From Escallonia rubra (Eukaryota; Streptophyta; Magnoliopsida; Escalloniales; Escalloniaceae), in assembly GCA_033065855.1 (NCBI GenBank), contig JAVXUO010001362.1:1-64000 (forward strand): DNA of 64,000 nucleotides, in the 5' to 3' direction. Below, in pieces: positions 47,301 to 56,927 of this stretch. Below the pieces are notes generated by a model. The model was given only the letters and a program-made list of their open reading frames with translations, did not search any database and was not told where the DNA came from. Both the position numbers and the translations under genes were made by a program. Within the stretch, counting starts at the first letter, position 1; every line of letters begins with the position of its first letter.

Positions 47301-50300
47301 TAATTATGAGAGTTTTCATTTTCTCCTTTTCTTCCTAAATTTGGGAGAAAATATTTAGAGACAAAAGAGACCCAAACTTTTCTTCCCTTTCTCTTCTTTT
47401 CTCTCCATAAAAAAACTCACAAACTAAATAAAAGGGAGGAAAATAGTTACTTTCCTTTCTTTTCCTTCCCTTTCTCTTCTAAAAGAAACTCGCAAACAAG
47501 CTCTAAGTGTAACCGAAAATCATGTCTTAAGAAAAAACCAAAGACCCAATTTTCTCAACTTTCCTTTCCCTTGTTCCCTCTTTAATTTGACTTTCCAAAA
47601 TTAAAGGGTTGAGGAAAAAAAAATATAAGATTATTATTATTATTAATTAATAAACCCAATTTAATTTAAATTTTAACGAACCCCTTTTAACTTTCATTAA
47701 TCGCCTATTGTACCCAACTTCGTTAGTTTTACAGCTTTTGCTTAAAAAAAAATGTCGCTTAAGCTTGCCTATAAAATTCTCTCACGCTAATCGTCACCGA
47801 AGACCCCCAATTAATATCACCTATAATGGCTGCCTTTAAATTACAACTTATGGTTCTTAAAAATTGTCTCTAAAGAAGTAAAATAATCGGCTAAAAAATA
47901 TCAAGGTACGGGGTATTACATTCTTCCCCACTTGTAAAAAATCCGTCCTCGAAATTTGGTTGGCAAAGAACCCAAATACAATTCCAAGTGACTTTAGCAA
48001 CTATTAAAGTGTTTTTGAGGTATTAATATTCAAAATCAAGTCCTAATATGTTGATACATTGATTATGCAGAGTTTTTAGATGGTATAAATTAGATTTTTA
48101 CTCTTATATAAGGTTTAATAGAATTATAGCGACCATATATACAAACGTTTTAGTAAAAATGGAACCTTTTCTATAATAAGTACGGGTAAAAAGGAAAGAG
48201 GAGACGAGAACACACATGATAATGTGTCGCAAAATTGAACCAAGATGGTGTGTGTGTGTGTATGAAAGCCGAAGTTGAGAAAAAGTGGTCACATCACCGC
48301 CTATGTGGACACCCTTTTACCTCGTCAGGTTGTCTTTCCTATTTTGATTTTTTTAAAGTATTTTGAATTTACTCACATTTATCATAATGATTTAGATTCC
48401 CTTTTTTTTTTCTTTCTCTCACACTCTTATCTATCGTATATGTATCTGGATTTGATTGACATCTTTGTGCCTTTCAAAACTCTAATTCTATTTTCTTGAA
48501 ATTTTAAAATTTTATAAAAGAGCTAAATAGGTATTAAATTTTGAATAATCCTATTTTCTTGAAATCTTACAATTTTATAAAAGAGCTAAATAGATATTAA
48601 ATTTTGAATGGCCAGAAAATAACTTTCAATCCCACGACCTCTAACCATCCAACCCCATGATCTCCTTTTCCCCACTTCATAATTAACTACCTCCCTTCCC
48701 GTGTATAGCACGGGATTTTAACTAGTCGCATAGTTAAAAGGGGTAAAAAAAAAAGAAAAAGAACTCTAAAAATTGCTTTATGCTTCTGCTATTATGTATT
48801 TATTATTAGTTCAGTAACTCGGGCAAGGCCGAGGTCGGTTATATTTAATAACTAGTTTGAGTTTCAATATATTTTAATAAGTTAAGATTAGATATTTAAG
48901 CATTTTGTCGATAGTTTTGAACTTTGATTTATTTGTATTCACTTGACGCAGACCATCAAATTTAGAATATATTTCATTCATGCATTTCACTTATAAGTAA
49001 TATTATAATCAAGAGAAACTCAATAAGAGTATAATACGAAATTGTTTATTATAATAAATACCGGACCAATTCTAAGTTTATTATCTTTCTATACTGGAAA
49101 TGAAAAATAACATTAATATCGAAGTACACGTGAAATTAAGATTCAGAGGTCCAAAATAAAGTACCCAAAAATTGAATCATGCAATAAGTAATCAATTAGT
49201 TCACGTCAAATAAGAATATTGCTTTAGTTTGAGTATTGTTAGCACTAAATTGATTTTTGTAGAAAAAAGATAGATTAAGAAGTTAATCGTCAAGAATTTA
49301 CACACAAAGTTATATATTATCTATTCATTTTGCTTAATATATCCATATAAATGTGATTCATCTTCTTAATTTTCCACCTTTACGTGGCGCATTTTTTATC
49401 AATATTTTTTTATTCTAATTAGAATTGAATCACAGTCCTCTACATTGATTTGAAAAATTATAAAAGAAAGTGCAAAAAAAAAAAAAGGTCATAAATTTCT
49501 CTTTTTAATAAATTATTGTCTAGACTGAGATAACCTACTAACAACCATACATGAAAATAGACATTGGAGCAAAAATTGAAGCAAGGACCCTTTTAAAATA
49601 TAAAATTAATCGGGAAAAGAGAATATATAAAGTTATAGTGTCAATATTTGTGTTCAAATTGCTTTGCTTTATGGTCATGTTCGATGCTTTTTTTTTTTTT
49701 ACCATCCGTTTTGAGGTGTTTTTGAAAATTTTTTAAGACAATCAATTTTAAAATACGTCTTCATTGTATGGTTAATATTATTCGAGATTTACATGTCATA
49801 TCCTTCTACAAAAGCCTTTTTAATATTTGTGGCTAAACAATTTTATACCGGTGATTATTCTTACACCCATGTAGAATTATATATGATAGATGGGGATGCC
49901 ATTGCGTAAGGTTATAAAATCTTTATATTTATTTCATCTTGGATTTGTTGATTGAAATCTAACTTTATAGTGTATTAAGGTAATTATAGACATGCCTAAT
50001 TAATAATAAGTTAATTCTTTGATTAGGAGTACAAAGCAATTTTGGATCCAGACTTGTGAGCTACAACATTTATTTTCGTTACTACAAACATTTTTCGTAT
50101 ATAAAGTTTGGATCCAGACTTGTGAGCTACAACATTTATTTTCATTACTACAAACATTTTTCGTATATAAGGTCTTTTTAAGTGCTAGTAAGAAAATTAA
50201 CTCCGAAAAAGTTAAATCATTTGATGAGATGAAGTGGTTGAAATTTGTAAAGTTAGAATATCATATTTTTAATTTTATCTTTATATTACAGAATGATTTA

Positions 50301-53300
50301 AAAATACAATTGTTCTTCGTCATGTAAAGTTTTAGAATGTTTTGATTTTGGGTTTCAAGTTATATACGATTTACTAGTATAGTCCTTACTAATCTTACAA
50401 AAATTAATTAGAATAAAGATAAGGATACCAACGAATCCATGCGATTTTTATTCTTAATCCATTTTCCACTAAAATTTGGAAAGTTCTACGAACTAAGACA
50501 CTAAATTGAGGATAACATTCACATCATATGTTTATCAAATATATTTTTCTTTTTTGCACTTTAGCGAGAACATGTAAACATAAAGAAATTGACAATTGTA
50601 TTTAGGATTGAAAGTTGTCAACGTTCCGATTTTGCATTATAATTGATTATACAATAAACTGAAGATAATCGAAGTCATTTGTATTTTTGCCTATCACCCA
50701 GGAAGATCCCTACATTCCGTTATAGAACAATAGTTAATGATCAATAAATATGCTTGGTGTCATTTTTTGTTGAAACCATAATCAACAATTCTTAATAGTA
50801 CTACCTTCCTAGAGTCACTGGATAAGTGCCACTAAAAGTATACAATAATCATTAAGTCTCACTGTATGCGAGGTTGTATGTCTTCCTATGAGCTGTGTAG
50901 TGGCAATTTTTTGCAGGCGCCGTTTTGGAGGAGCTGTTTTGCTCTGTATTGGTTGATTTTTCAAAGCAATCAATTAAAAGGTTTTGTTATATTTGGTTCT
51001 TTTTTGGTCTTTCATAAGAGTATATGATTCTAATTTAGAGTTTTAATTTATTATATTACCATTAATTTGTGAAGTAAATTGCTATTTTAGCATTTGGTAT
51101 TCAAAAACCAAGGTATATATCATTTGTATATTGCTCATATGAAAAGATATTAAGTGTTAATCTATAATTTTGGTACATGATTTTTGTACTTTACACTTAT
51201 GAGATTAATTTTGCTATGCTAAAATGCTTTCGAAGTTTTAACAGTAAAAATTAAGGCGTAATATGTAAATATATTGATTAAGTAAGGTTATAAAAATTTT
51301 ATAATTGATTTCCTAATTTTAAAAGGTTTACAAAAATAGGAGAATAGCAGCTATAAGTATTTATAATAGTAGGTTATAGTAAATATTAATAAATTGGGGC
51401 AAAAAATGAAAATGACCGAAACAAGTAGAATGACGTGTCACATAAGTAAAAGGGTTAAAAATAAAAAAGACCAATGAAAAGAGCTTATGTGTTTTAAAGT
51501 TCAACGCTAAATAATTAAATTTTTGGAATTGGTTTCATGATAGTAGAAGATACACAAAAATTAAGGCAATAATACGAATTTTTAATAATGAAGATAGTAA
51601 AGAATTGATAAGTTGGGTTAAAAAAGGAAAAGGACATCAAGTATAAGTAAGAGGGATAAGAAAAAAAAGAGCACTTAAAAAAGCTTATGTATTGCAAAGA
51701 TCAATGTTAAATAATCAAAATTAATTTATGCAGTAAACCGTCAGTTTGGTACTTTTAAAGTATTTTAACAATTAGGTCATATTCTTTTTGTATGTTGCTT
51801 CTTCATAAAGAAAAGAAAACTTTTAACTTGTGACTTATTGAATTTAATTCTTGGAAATGACTTAAATTTGTTTTTTTTTTTTAACTTTTTGGTGTTTATT
51901 TTGTTGTCTAAAAGTATTTTTGAGGTGTTAATATTCAAAATCAAAACCTGATATCTTCTACATTGATTAGATTAGATAGAGTTTTAGAAGGTATAAAATT
52001 GATGTTTTTACTCTTATAAGATGAACTTAAATTATGGAAACAACACTTACAAATTTTTAATAATAAATCGTAGTACATACTCATGATGCATGTATAGCTT
52101 TAAAAAGTATGAGTAAAAAAGAAAAGTACACGAAAGTAAACACTCGCAGAATTGAACCAAGACGACATGTCGTATAAATAAAAATAATAAAAAAAGAAAA
52201 GAAAATTAAGAAAAACATATGTATCGCTCCCACAATAAAACAATGTGATATGATGTAACTTCTGTTATGTAATCATAATTGTCATACAAAGAATTGGTAT
52301 ATGTATAGCTCCCATAAGATATTTATGATACGATGTAATCTTAAGAAAAACATATGTATAGCTACATTGCTTTGTCTATTATATATTTACTATACGAAGT
52401 AACTTATGTAATCTTAATTGTCATACAGAGAATTGGTCCTACCTGGTTTATTGACGGAGGTGTCGTAAGTTCAAATATTATTATACCAGGAACAGAGCAT
52501 TTCGCAGAGCATTTCGGGCGGTCACTTTCGGTCGACCTGCCTCCACAATCGTGTAATGATAACCTCTTGGGTTTTGCCGTATACGCTGTCATGACACGTC
52601 ATGCGTTCGATGGGAGTAAAGCCCCTTTCATTGACATGAAGGCAAGTCTGGTACGAAATGACAACAGTGAGGAATTCATTTATATTAGGAAAGACTTTAG
52701 GGTTAGCTCGGCACACGTGTGGCTGGTATACGTAAGAGTTGACCATGTATTCCGTCGATTTGGACTGAACAACTATCGCCTAATCAAGTTCCATGCATTC
52801 CAATACGGTTCTGCTATTCGGTGGGTTCAAAAGGGGGGTGCTCGTCTGATATACAAGGAAGATGTCAGACTACCACTCGAAGATCAAATGATGCCATGCC
52901 CATCCAACTACCATTCTCCCATTGTTGAAGACATTACTGAACCGGCAGTAGAAAACTCAAACGGGGAGCCAGCGAGATCCATTCGGAAACGAACACTGGA
53001 TGATCTGAATTTAGATGATGATCCCCCTGCAACAAAGAAGCAGAAAATGCAAGCTGCAGCCCAACCATCGGCATCACCAGGTCTCTCTCTCTCTCTCTCT
53101 CTCTTCTTGAATGCGCCAATTCCCCTTCCCTGCTGCTTATATTTCACAATCCTTTTACTACTGTGTCCTAATTTCTGCACCCCAAAAAGGAATATCGTTG
53201 AGCTCCATGTTGATTGCCATAACTCAGTTATGCTACAAAACAAACTTAAAACGTCGAGATCACATAACTTTGCCCTTTCAAATGATTATCAAGGAAGCAA

Positions 53301-53620
53301 AATTTCACTACCAATCTCGTGCCTTTTTTCCTTTGTTACAAACGGAGGAAAGGCGAAGCTTCGGGTAATTGGAAACCATCTTGGCAGTTCCTCTTAGTAG
53401 AGATAATATTGAAACACCCCCCCCCCCGGGGGGGGGGGGGGGGCGGCGGGTTTATCTGAACAAAAAAGACCTCTTAATCTCTATGTAAACCCCTTCTGTC
53501 AAAGCATCATGTCTCGCATTTTGGGTTTCAGGTGTTGTTCACCAGCAACCGCTTATGACCAGTCCACTATCATGGAATAGGTCAACCCCGGACAGCTCGT
53601 GCTGCATTCAGGCTGGCTAG
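37866..53620 (+). CDS. TIR-LRR-C-JID immune-receptor-like gene lacking NB-ARC (4 exons)
   Basis: Predicted exons are 37866-38338, 38499-40431, 52429-53080 and 53532-53620. They total 3147 bases, exactly 1049 codons including the stop. The junctions are GG/GTAAGC to TGCAG (phase 2), AAG/GTACTC to ACAG (phase 0) and CCAG/GTCTCT to TTTCAG (phase 1); all keep the frame. The domains are TIR, LRR, C-JID (the post-LRR domain of TIR-NB-LRR receptors) and a tail with basic clusters IRKR and KKQK that could act as a nuclear signal. A typical TNL has an NB-ARC exon of about 1.1 kb between TIR and LRR; here a 160-base intron takes its place. Intron 3 is about 12 kb and filled with transposons. It may be a deletion derivative still expressed, or a pseudogene; expression is unknown. 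I infer that it cannot work as a standard ATP-switch receptor. Confidence 0.72.
38499..39783 (+). repeat. Six tandem 213-bp LRR units
   Basis: Units of exactly 213 bp (71 codons, three LRRs each) repeat with only scattered substitutions. The phrase FPDIQRDMDSLSELLLD or its variants recurs at about 38587, 38800, 39013, 39226, 39439 and 39652. A seventh partial unit follows, then diverged LRRs. Length conservation and near identity point to recent unequal crossing-over. Confidence 0.95.
38499..40431 (+). CDS. Exon 2: leucine-rich repeats
   Basis: It starts after TTTGAGTGCAG and, joined to exon 1, reads NGCLRSLPSSIFSLRS. Six near-identical 71-residue blocks follow, then a diverged part (LRLSGCSELCELPGNLGNL; LPSNIICLSSLLELDIGGNN) and the end-of-LRR signature LPPSIMELHANDCELLQGL. 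The exon ends at MLELK/GTACTC at 40431. Reading further gives intron-encoded low-complexity sequence (VCVCVCTCLCV from a GT repeat). This is the SSI-L-L--L-LSGC type typical of TNL proteins. No NB-ARC motif (P-loop, RNBS, GLPL, MHD) is found anywhere in the window. Confidence 0.9.
40532..40560 (-). mobile_element. Degenerate Helitron 3' end in intron 3
   Basis: The plus strand reads ACTAGCCCGGACCCGTGCCAAGCACATG. On the minus strand this is a weak hairpin (GTGC/GCAC core) followed by CTAG and T. It may be the left border of a Helitron inserted about 100 bases inside intron 3; the other end is not located. Confidence 0.35.
40561..42440. other. Intron 3, AT-rich, nothing recognised
   Basis: Low-GC sequence with no domain-bearing frame. 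The 66-residue frame at 41570-41770 looks random. Confidence 0.45.
42450..43780 (-). pseudogene. LINE remnant (C-terminal region and RNase H)
   Basis: On the minus strand, DIWLHTFGQRGNLRNWVLQW, then LVEPIIRNSSDM and VVMLWVIWCGKNALISN resemble the region between reverse transcriptase and RNase H in plant LINE proteins. Farther on, LEYGIGLVTLNSVWVPIRTC, TTFAKLLAIT and AMASFAFRSGK match the order of the RNase H domain. Several stops and frameshifts break it and the upstream reverse transcriptase core is not visible. It sits in intron 3 next to the LTR at 43795. Confidence 0.5.
43795..47975 (-). mobile_element. Ty3/Del-like LTR with polypurine tract, truncated
   Basis: The LTR runs from TGTAACGTCCCGAAAATCC (43795) to TACGGGGTATTACA (47920). 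On the minus strand the tract AAGTGGGGAAGAA stands directly before TGTAATACCCCG, and just upstream reads CCAAATTTCGAGGACGGATT. This is the usual end of the coding region and polypurine tract of plant Del/Tekay-type retrotransposons. Only about 55 bases of internal region remain before Helitron-type sequence begins (about 47976). The LTR looks long because a MITE (46727-47503), and perhaps other sequence, is inserted in it. Confidence 0.7.
46727..47503. mobile_element. MITE (Harbinger/Tourist-like) nested in the LTR
   Basis: The ends are TAGCCTGTTTGCTAGTTTT and, inverted, GAGCTTGTTTGCGAGTTTC. The flanks TAA (46724-46726 and 47504-47506) give a 3-bp target duplication. Subterminal zones are GAAAAGAAAAGAAAGG- and CTTTTC-rich and mutually complementary. 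A second GTTTGTGAGTTT / GTTTGTAAGTTC pair lies at about 46823-46880. No coding capacity. Confidence 0.7.
47976..48800 (-). mobile_element. Helitron fragment (minus orientation)
   Basis: It contains the common unit (TTTTTGAGGTATTAATATTC ... TGATTATGCAGAGTTTTTAGA) and ends right at TTATGCTTCTGCTATTATG, the right-end motif, just before the next Helitron's 3' end. A second Helitron in the opposite orientation interrupts it (48250-48725). The left part is missing. Confidence 0.5.
48250..48725 (+). mobile_element. Small plus-strand Helitron nested in the above
   Basis: The 3' end has the perfect hairpin CCCGTGTATAGCACGGG (48698-48714), seven bases, CTAG (48722-48725), then T. The 5' side begins near ATGAAAGCCGAAGTTGAG after a TG microsatellite. 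Removing it restores the host phrase AATTGAACCAAGATG...TCGCATAGTTAAAAGG, which is continuous in a related copy (about 52150). Non-coding; it contains a short direct repeat (TATTTTCTTGAAAT... near 48490 and 48550). Confidence 0.65.
48806..52378 (-). mobile_element. Helitron-like element 3 (minus orientation)
   Basis: The minus-strand 3' end is at 48806-48809 (CTAA), preceded by GAGTTACTGAA and the GGCCTTGCCCGAG hairpin. The right end near 52378 has the TTGCTTTGTCTATTATATA motif shared with elements 1 and 2. AT-rich with no coding capacity. It ends only about 50 bases before exon 3 of the receptor gene. Confidence 0.55.
50044..50175. repeat. 66-bp direct duplication
   Basis: Two adjacent copies of a 66-bp segment starting GGATCCAGACTTGTGAGCTA with one base difference. 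The frame through it encodes the same 22 residues twice, but I do not consider it a gene. Confidence 0.9.
52243..52444. repeat. Duplicated intron-end segment around the exon 3 acceptor
   Basis: GATGTAACTTCTGTTATGTA with TCATACAAAGAATTGGT (about 52251-52300) closely matches GAAGTAACTTATGTAATC with TCATACAGAGAATTGGT (about 52396-52446). The downstream copy has the acceptor ACAG/AG used for exon 3; the upstream one has ACAAAG. AAGAAAAACATATGTAT also occurs twice (about 52211 and 52342). Confidence 0.75.
52429..53080 (+). CDS. Exon 3: C-JID post-LRR domain
   Basis: It opens after TCATACAG as RIGPTWFIDGGVVSSNIIIP, then GTEHFAEHF...VDLPPQSCNDNLLGFAVYAV, SSAHVWLVYVRVDHVFRRF, LIKFHAF and KGGARLIYKEDVR. 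This is the order seen in C-JID domains: a PG-E start, P-CND--GFA, the HLWL-Y strand and the final K-CG-RL-Y-ED. The tail has an acidic stretch between the basic clusters IRKR and KKQK. The exon ends at SASP + G/GTCTCT; the reading frame beyond is a CT microsatellite. In TIR-NB-LRR receptors such as RPP1 and ROQ1, this domain binds effectors. Confidence 0.82.
53417..53443. repeat. C11-G16 homopolymer palindrome in intron 4
   Basis: A run of eleven C directly followed by sixteen G, then CGGCGGG. It can form a hairpin or a G-quadruplex. It sits between exon 3 and the final exon of the receptor gene. Assembly error is also possible here. Confidence 0.85.
53532..53620 (+). CDS. Exon 4: C-terminal tail and stop
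   Basis: After TTGGGTTTCAG, in the phase left by exon 3, it reads VVHQQPLMTSPLSWNRSTPD, SSCCIQAG and stop (TAG, 53618-53620). It is short, with no domain, and is supported only by the acceptor and phase. Confidence 0.45.
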
Positions 53621-54780
53621 AACTCGTAAACCGATCCGCATCTTCTTTCAAGAAACCAAGAAACCCTTGGCCTTCCTAATAAAGTTCCGTAACTGGGTTT
53701 TACATAGTCAGTGGGTGTGGAACCCTCTAGCGTTTTGGGAACTAAAGGAGGTATTTGGGTGGGTTGGACAGGGAAAGTTGGCGGGTCTATACTTCACAAA
53801 GACAAGAATCTTGTAGTAGTCGTAATAATTCGTTATTACCGTGGCTGACTGGTTTTGGTTGGGGACTCCAATCAGGCTTTACCACAAACTCACAAAACAG
53901 GTGTTAATTACCTAAGCACCCAAATGAGGGTGAAATTTTCCGACTTCCTACAGACCAAGAGCTTAGTAGCATTAAAATAGGTGTCCTGCTTTTACATGTC
54001 GTGCGTGTACCTATGAACGGATGGACTGACACTTCTGCAATGCTAGCTGGCTTTGAGATTTTCCCTTTGCCCAAGTTGTTAATCTTGGGATACAGTCTTT
54101 TGATCATGCACCTTTACTCCTCGACCTCAATCCCATAAATGAGTTTTTGCCTAGACTAAAAAGATCAAAACTTAAATCTCGGTCTATATTTTTTTTATAG
54201 ACCTAATTTAATTCAACTTCTTCTGGTTGATTGCTTTTAGAACTCTTTTTGACCAACTCCTCTAGTTGCTTTAGGATTCTAAGCAAGATAGAAGTCCAAT
54301 CCTAATTGAATTCTAATTGTAGCAAAATTCTATTCCTATCAGAACTCTAATCCTAATAGACTTCTTCTAGTGGTAGGCTTGGAGATTGTTCTTCTGATCT
54401 TTACCACAGACAGGAACTTGATTGCGGGGAAGGGGTTTAATCTAATCTAATCTATGACTATTCTAAACTACTCCACTACAAGATAAGCGTAGGGATTTAT
54501 AACTCTTGATTTGGTCGGCTTGGAACACTTGTCGGTTGCCTCAGGATTCCACAATGCGGTGACTATGCACTAAACTCGAAGTTGGCTAAGAAATATGAAC
54601 CTCTTGGCTCTCAAACAATATCCACATCCTTTCTGAGGGAATTTCTCTCCAGCTAACTGTGCCTTTTGAGGCAGCCAGAGGGCCTTTTTGTAGAGGTCTG
54701 AGGCAGCAGAAATGCAAAAGTAGCCTATTTGTTCGTGCTTATCACTTATACGAGATAAGACTAAAATAAGTTTAAAAGTC
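53621..54780. other. 3' flank of the receptor gene, then LTR-like non-coding sequence
   Basis: No gene recognised. A minus-strand frame at 53904-54107 shows no domain. From about 54110, CCTAAT/TCTAAT-rich sequence (TTGAATTCTAATTGTAGC; AACTCTAATCCTAATAGAC) resembles a degenerate LTR. It continues beyond the Harbinger insertion (ACTGGCCAGTTCGTTGAAG ... AAACTAAGCCTAATATTATT). Confidence 0.4.
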
Positions 54781-54783
54781 TAA

Positions 54784-56628
54784 GGGTGTGTTTGATAACT
54801 CATTTCAGTACTTAAAACTGAAAGTTTTCAATGGTTTAAAATTAAGTGCGTTTGGTAACGTATTTTTTTAAGCACTTAAAATAATAAGTGATAAGTAAGA
54901 TCAAGACCAATATTTTAAGTCACTCATGACTAACTTATCACTTATCACTTAAAGCGCTCAATGATTTCTCGCTAAACAATTTTTCCCTAACAGACTAATC
55001 TGCCCTCCCTCTTCCTTATCTGCCTCTTTTTCTTCCCCCTATTCTTCCCGATCGATCGTTCCGCAACCTCTTCTTCTTCTTCTCCCCTGAAGCGATCTCT
55101 TCTCATAGCACTCCAACCTTAATTGCCGGTTCGTAATTTCTTTCTTCTCATGGTGCTTGTGAATGTAATTAGGGCCTTTTTTTCCATTTGTTTTTTGCGA
55201 TATTGATCGATCTCTTGCTTTGTGAATGTAATTAGCTTCATGAATATGATCTTGGCAAAGTCACACACAACACTAGAATCTGAATATACCTAGAAAGGGA
55301 AAACCCTAGATTTGGATAACCAGATGGTGTCATGGTGGTCGCCTTCACAAGCTATGGAAAACAGAAATTTTGATTCACTGAAGCAATTGCAATTCACTAA
55401 TCACTTTTTGATACACTAGATTTGGATACGGCTGTTTTGTGGAAAATTGCAATGCACTGAATTTTGGACTGTGGAGAGTTTTTGGAGTATGTGGAGACTT
55501 TTGGAGAATTTAAGTATTGCAAAGTGCTTGCAATGATAGGAGCCCCACTGGGTTGTTTCTTTTATCTAAGAAAGACCGGAGAAACCCTAAAATTGAATCA
55601 CTAATCCTGTAGCAGTTAGGTTCATCAATGCAGGTTCACATCCACACACATCTATCTATACTATGTACAAAGGCAATCCCCTGTTTTGGTGTAACAAGAA
55701 GGTAACACCATATTTGCTGTTAGATAGCTAGCTGCCTACCTAGAATGATGGCATTTTACATGATAAGTATTATTTATGTGATGTTGCATATACACATACT
55801 CGTCGATTTATGACACCTTTTCGCAATGTGCGTTATTGGTTGGCGGACTTTGCAAATGGTCAACGTGCAAGAACAAAGGAAGAACGATTTAACCATGCAC
55901 TTGCCGGATTGAGAAATGTTATTGAGCGTTCATTTGGAGTTCTTAAGGCTCGTTATCCAATATTGAAGAGGATACCACCATATCCTTTTCAAGTACAAAG
56001 GAATATTGTTATTGCTTGTGCAACGCTAAATAATTTCCTTTGAAAAACGATTATCACAGATTCCCTCTTTTGAGCGATTTGATAATGGGGATATTCTTGA
56101 AAATACAGATCACCACGATGAAAATGCAGTAGATATGGGAGCGGAAGCACGACTAGCTGATCAAAATTTTATGATGAACTTACGGGAGCAGATTACAACT
56201 CAATTGTTTAATTTGAGGTTGTAATCGATATATGTAATACTGTGACTTTTGACTATCAAAACATTATTACAATTATTATGGTGTGATTGATTTCAATTTT
56301 TTTTGTGTTTTAAGGCTATGCTCATGATTGTAAATTTTGGATTTAAAGTATCCTTCATTGATATAGTAATACGCCCAATTATCCAATGTTTAACAAGCTT
56401 GTTAAAGTTTCAAAAAATAGAGTAATAGGATATTATTGTCAAATTAAACAGTTTTTAGACTTCAGTTATTCTGTTTTATCAAACAGAATATTATTGATTC
56501 AGTACTTAAATTTCAGACAGGACCAAAATTTTTCAGTACTTAATATTCAGCAGCTTAAAATTTTCACTTGTACAAATTCAGCACTTTAAGTCTTCAACAT
56601 TTAAATTTCAGTTTTATCAAACAGTCCC
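54784..56628. mobile_element. PIF/Harbinger element, 1845 bp
   Basis: The ends are GGGTGTGTTTGATAAC and TTTTATCAAACAGTCCC, flanked by an exact 3-bp duplication TAA (54781-54783, 56629-56631). AAGTGATAAGTTAG-type and CAGTACTTAA words recur in the subterminal zones. The interior carries the C-terminal part of a Harbinger DDE transposase on the plus strand. The N-terminal part and the Myb-like partner gene are absent. Confidence 0.92.
55744..56224 (+). pseudogene. Harbinger transposase / ALP1-like nuclease, C-terminal fragment
   Basis: The frame reads DKYYLCDVAYTHTRRFMTPF from about 55762, where the Asp of YYLCD corresponds to the second DDE aspartate. It continues RNVRYWLADF, EERFNHALAGLRNVIERSFG (with the acidic E of NVIER) and VLKARYPILKRIPPYPFQVQ to IACATLNNFL and a stop at 56043. 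Past a frameshift the C-terminus resumes as RFDNGDILENTDHHDENAV and ARLADQNFMMNLREQITTQL to a stop at 56224. The N-terminal half, with the first Asp, is missing and a TAG sits upstream at 55741, so it is inactive. Confidence 0.88.
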
Positions 56629-56631
56629 TAA

Positions 56632-56918
56632 AGTGACCTTACTGGCCAGTTCGTTGAAGTCCACTGGTCACCCGCTGCTTCCTTTGAAAATCGGCCAGTT
56701 TTTTTTTTTACCATATGCGATTAATCTAAATCCGGGACAGACAATTAAATCTAGTTCAAACCAAGTACTAGACCTCCTATCTTATCTAGACTTTGACCTG
56801 GGGTAAGCCCAAACTAACTGGATTGGACCACTTAAGCTGGGCGAACTGGACTGGTGTTGACTAATTAAACTAAGCCTAATATTATTAAGCCTAGACCAGT
56901 CAATAATAAAAAGCCTAA
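56632..56918. other. LTR-like sequence, continuation
   Basis: Right flank of the Harbinger element; when the element and one TAA are removed it joins 54780. No gene. Confidence 0.4.
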
Positions 56919-56927
56919 TAAATATAA

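Noticed and set aside
54472-54490. CACTACAAGATAAGCG, a possible CACTA terminus
   Set aside because: No matching inverted end, no subterminal repeats and no target duplication found.
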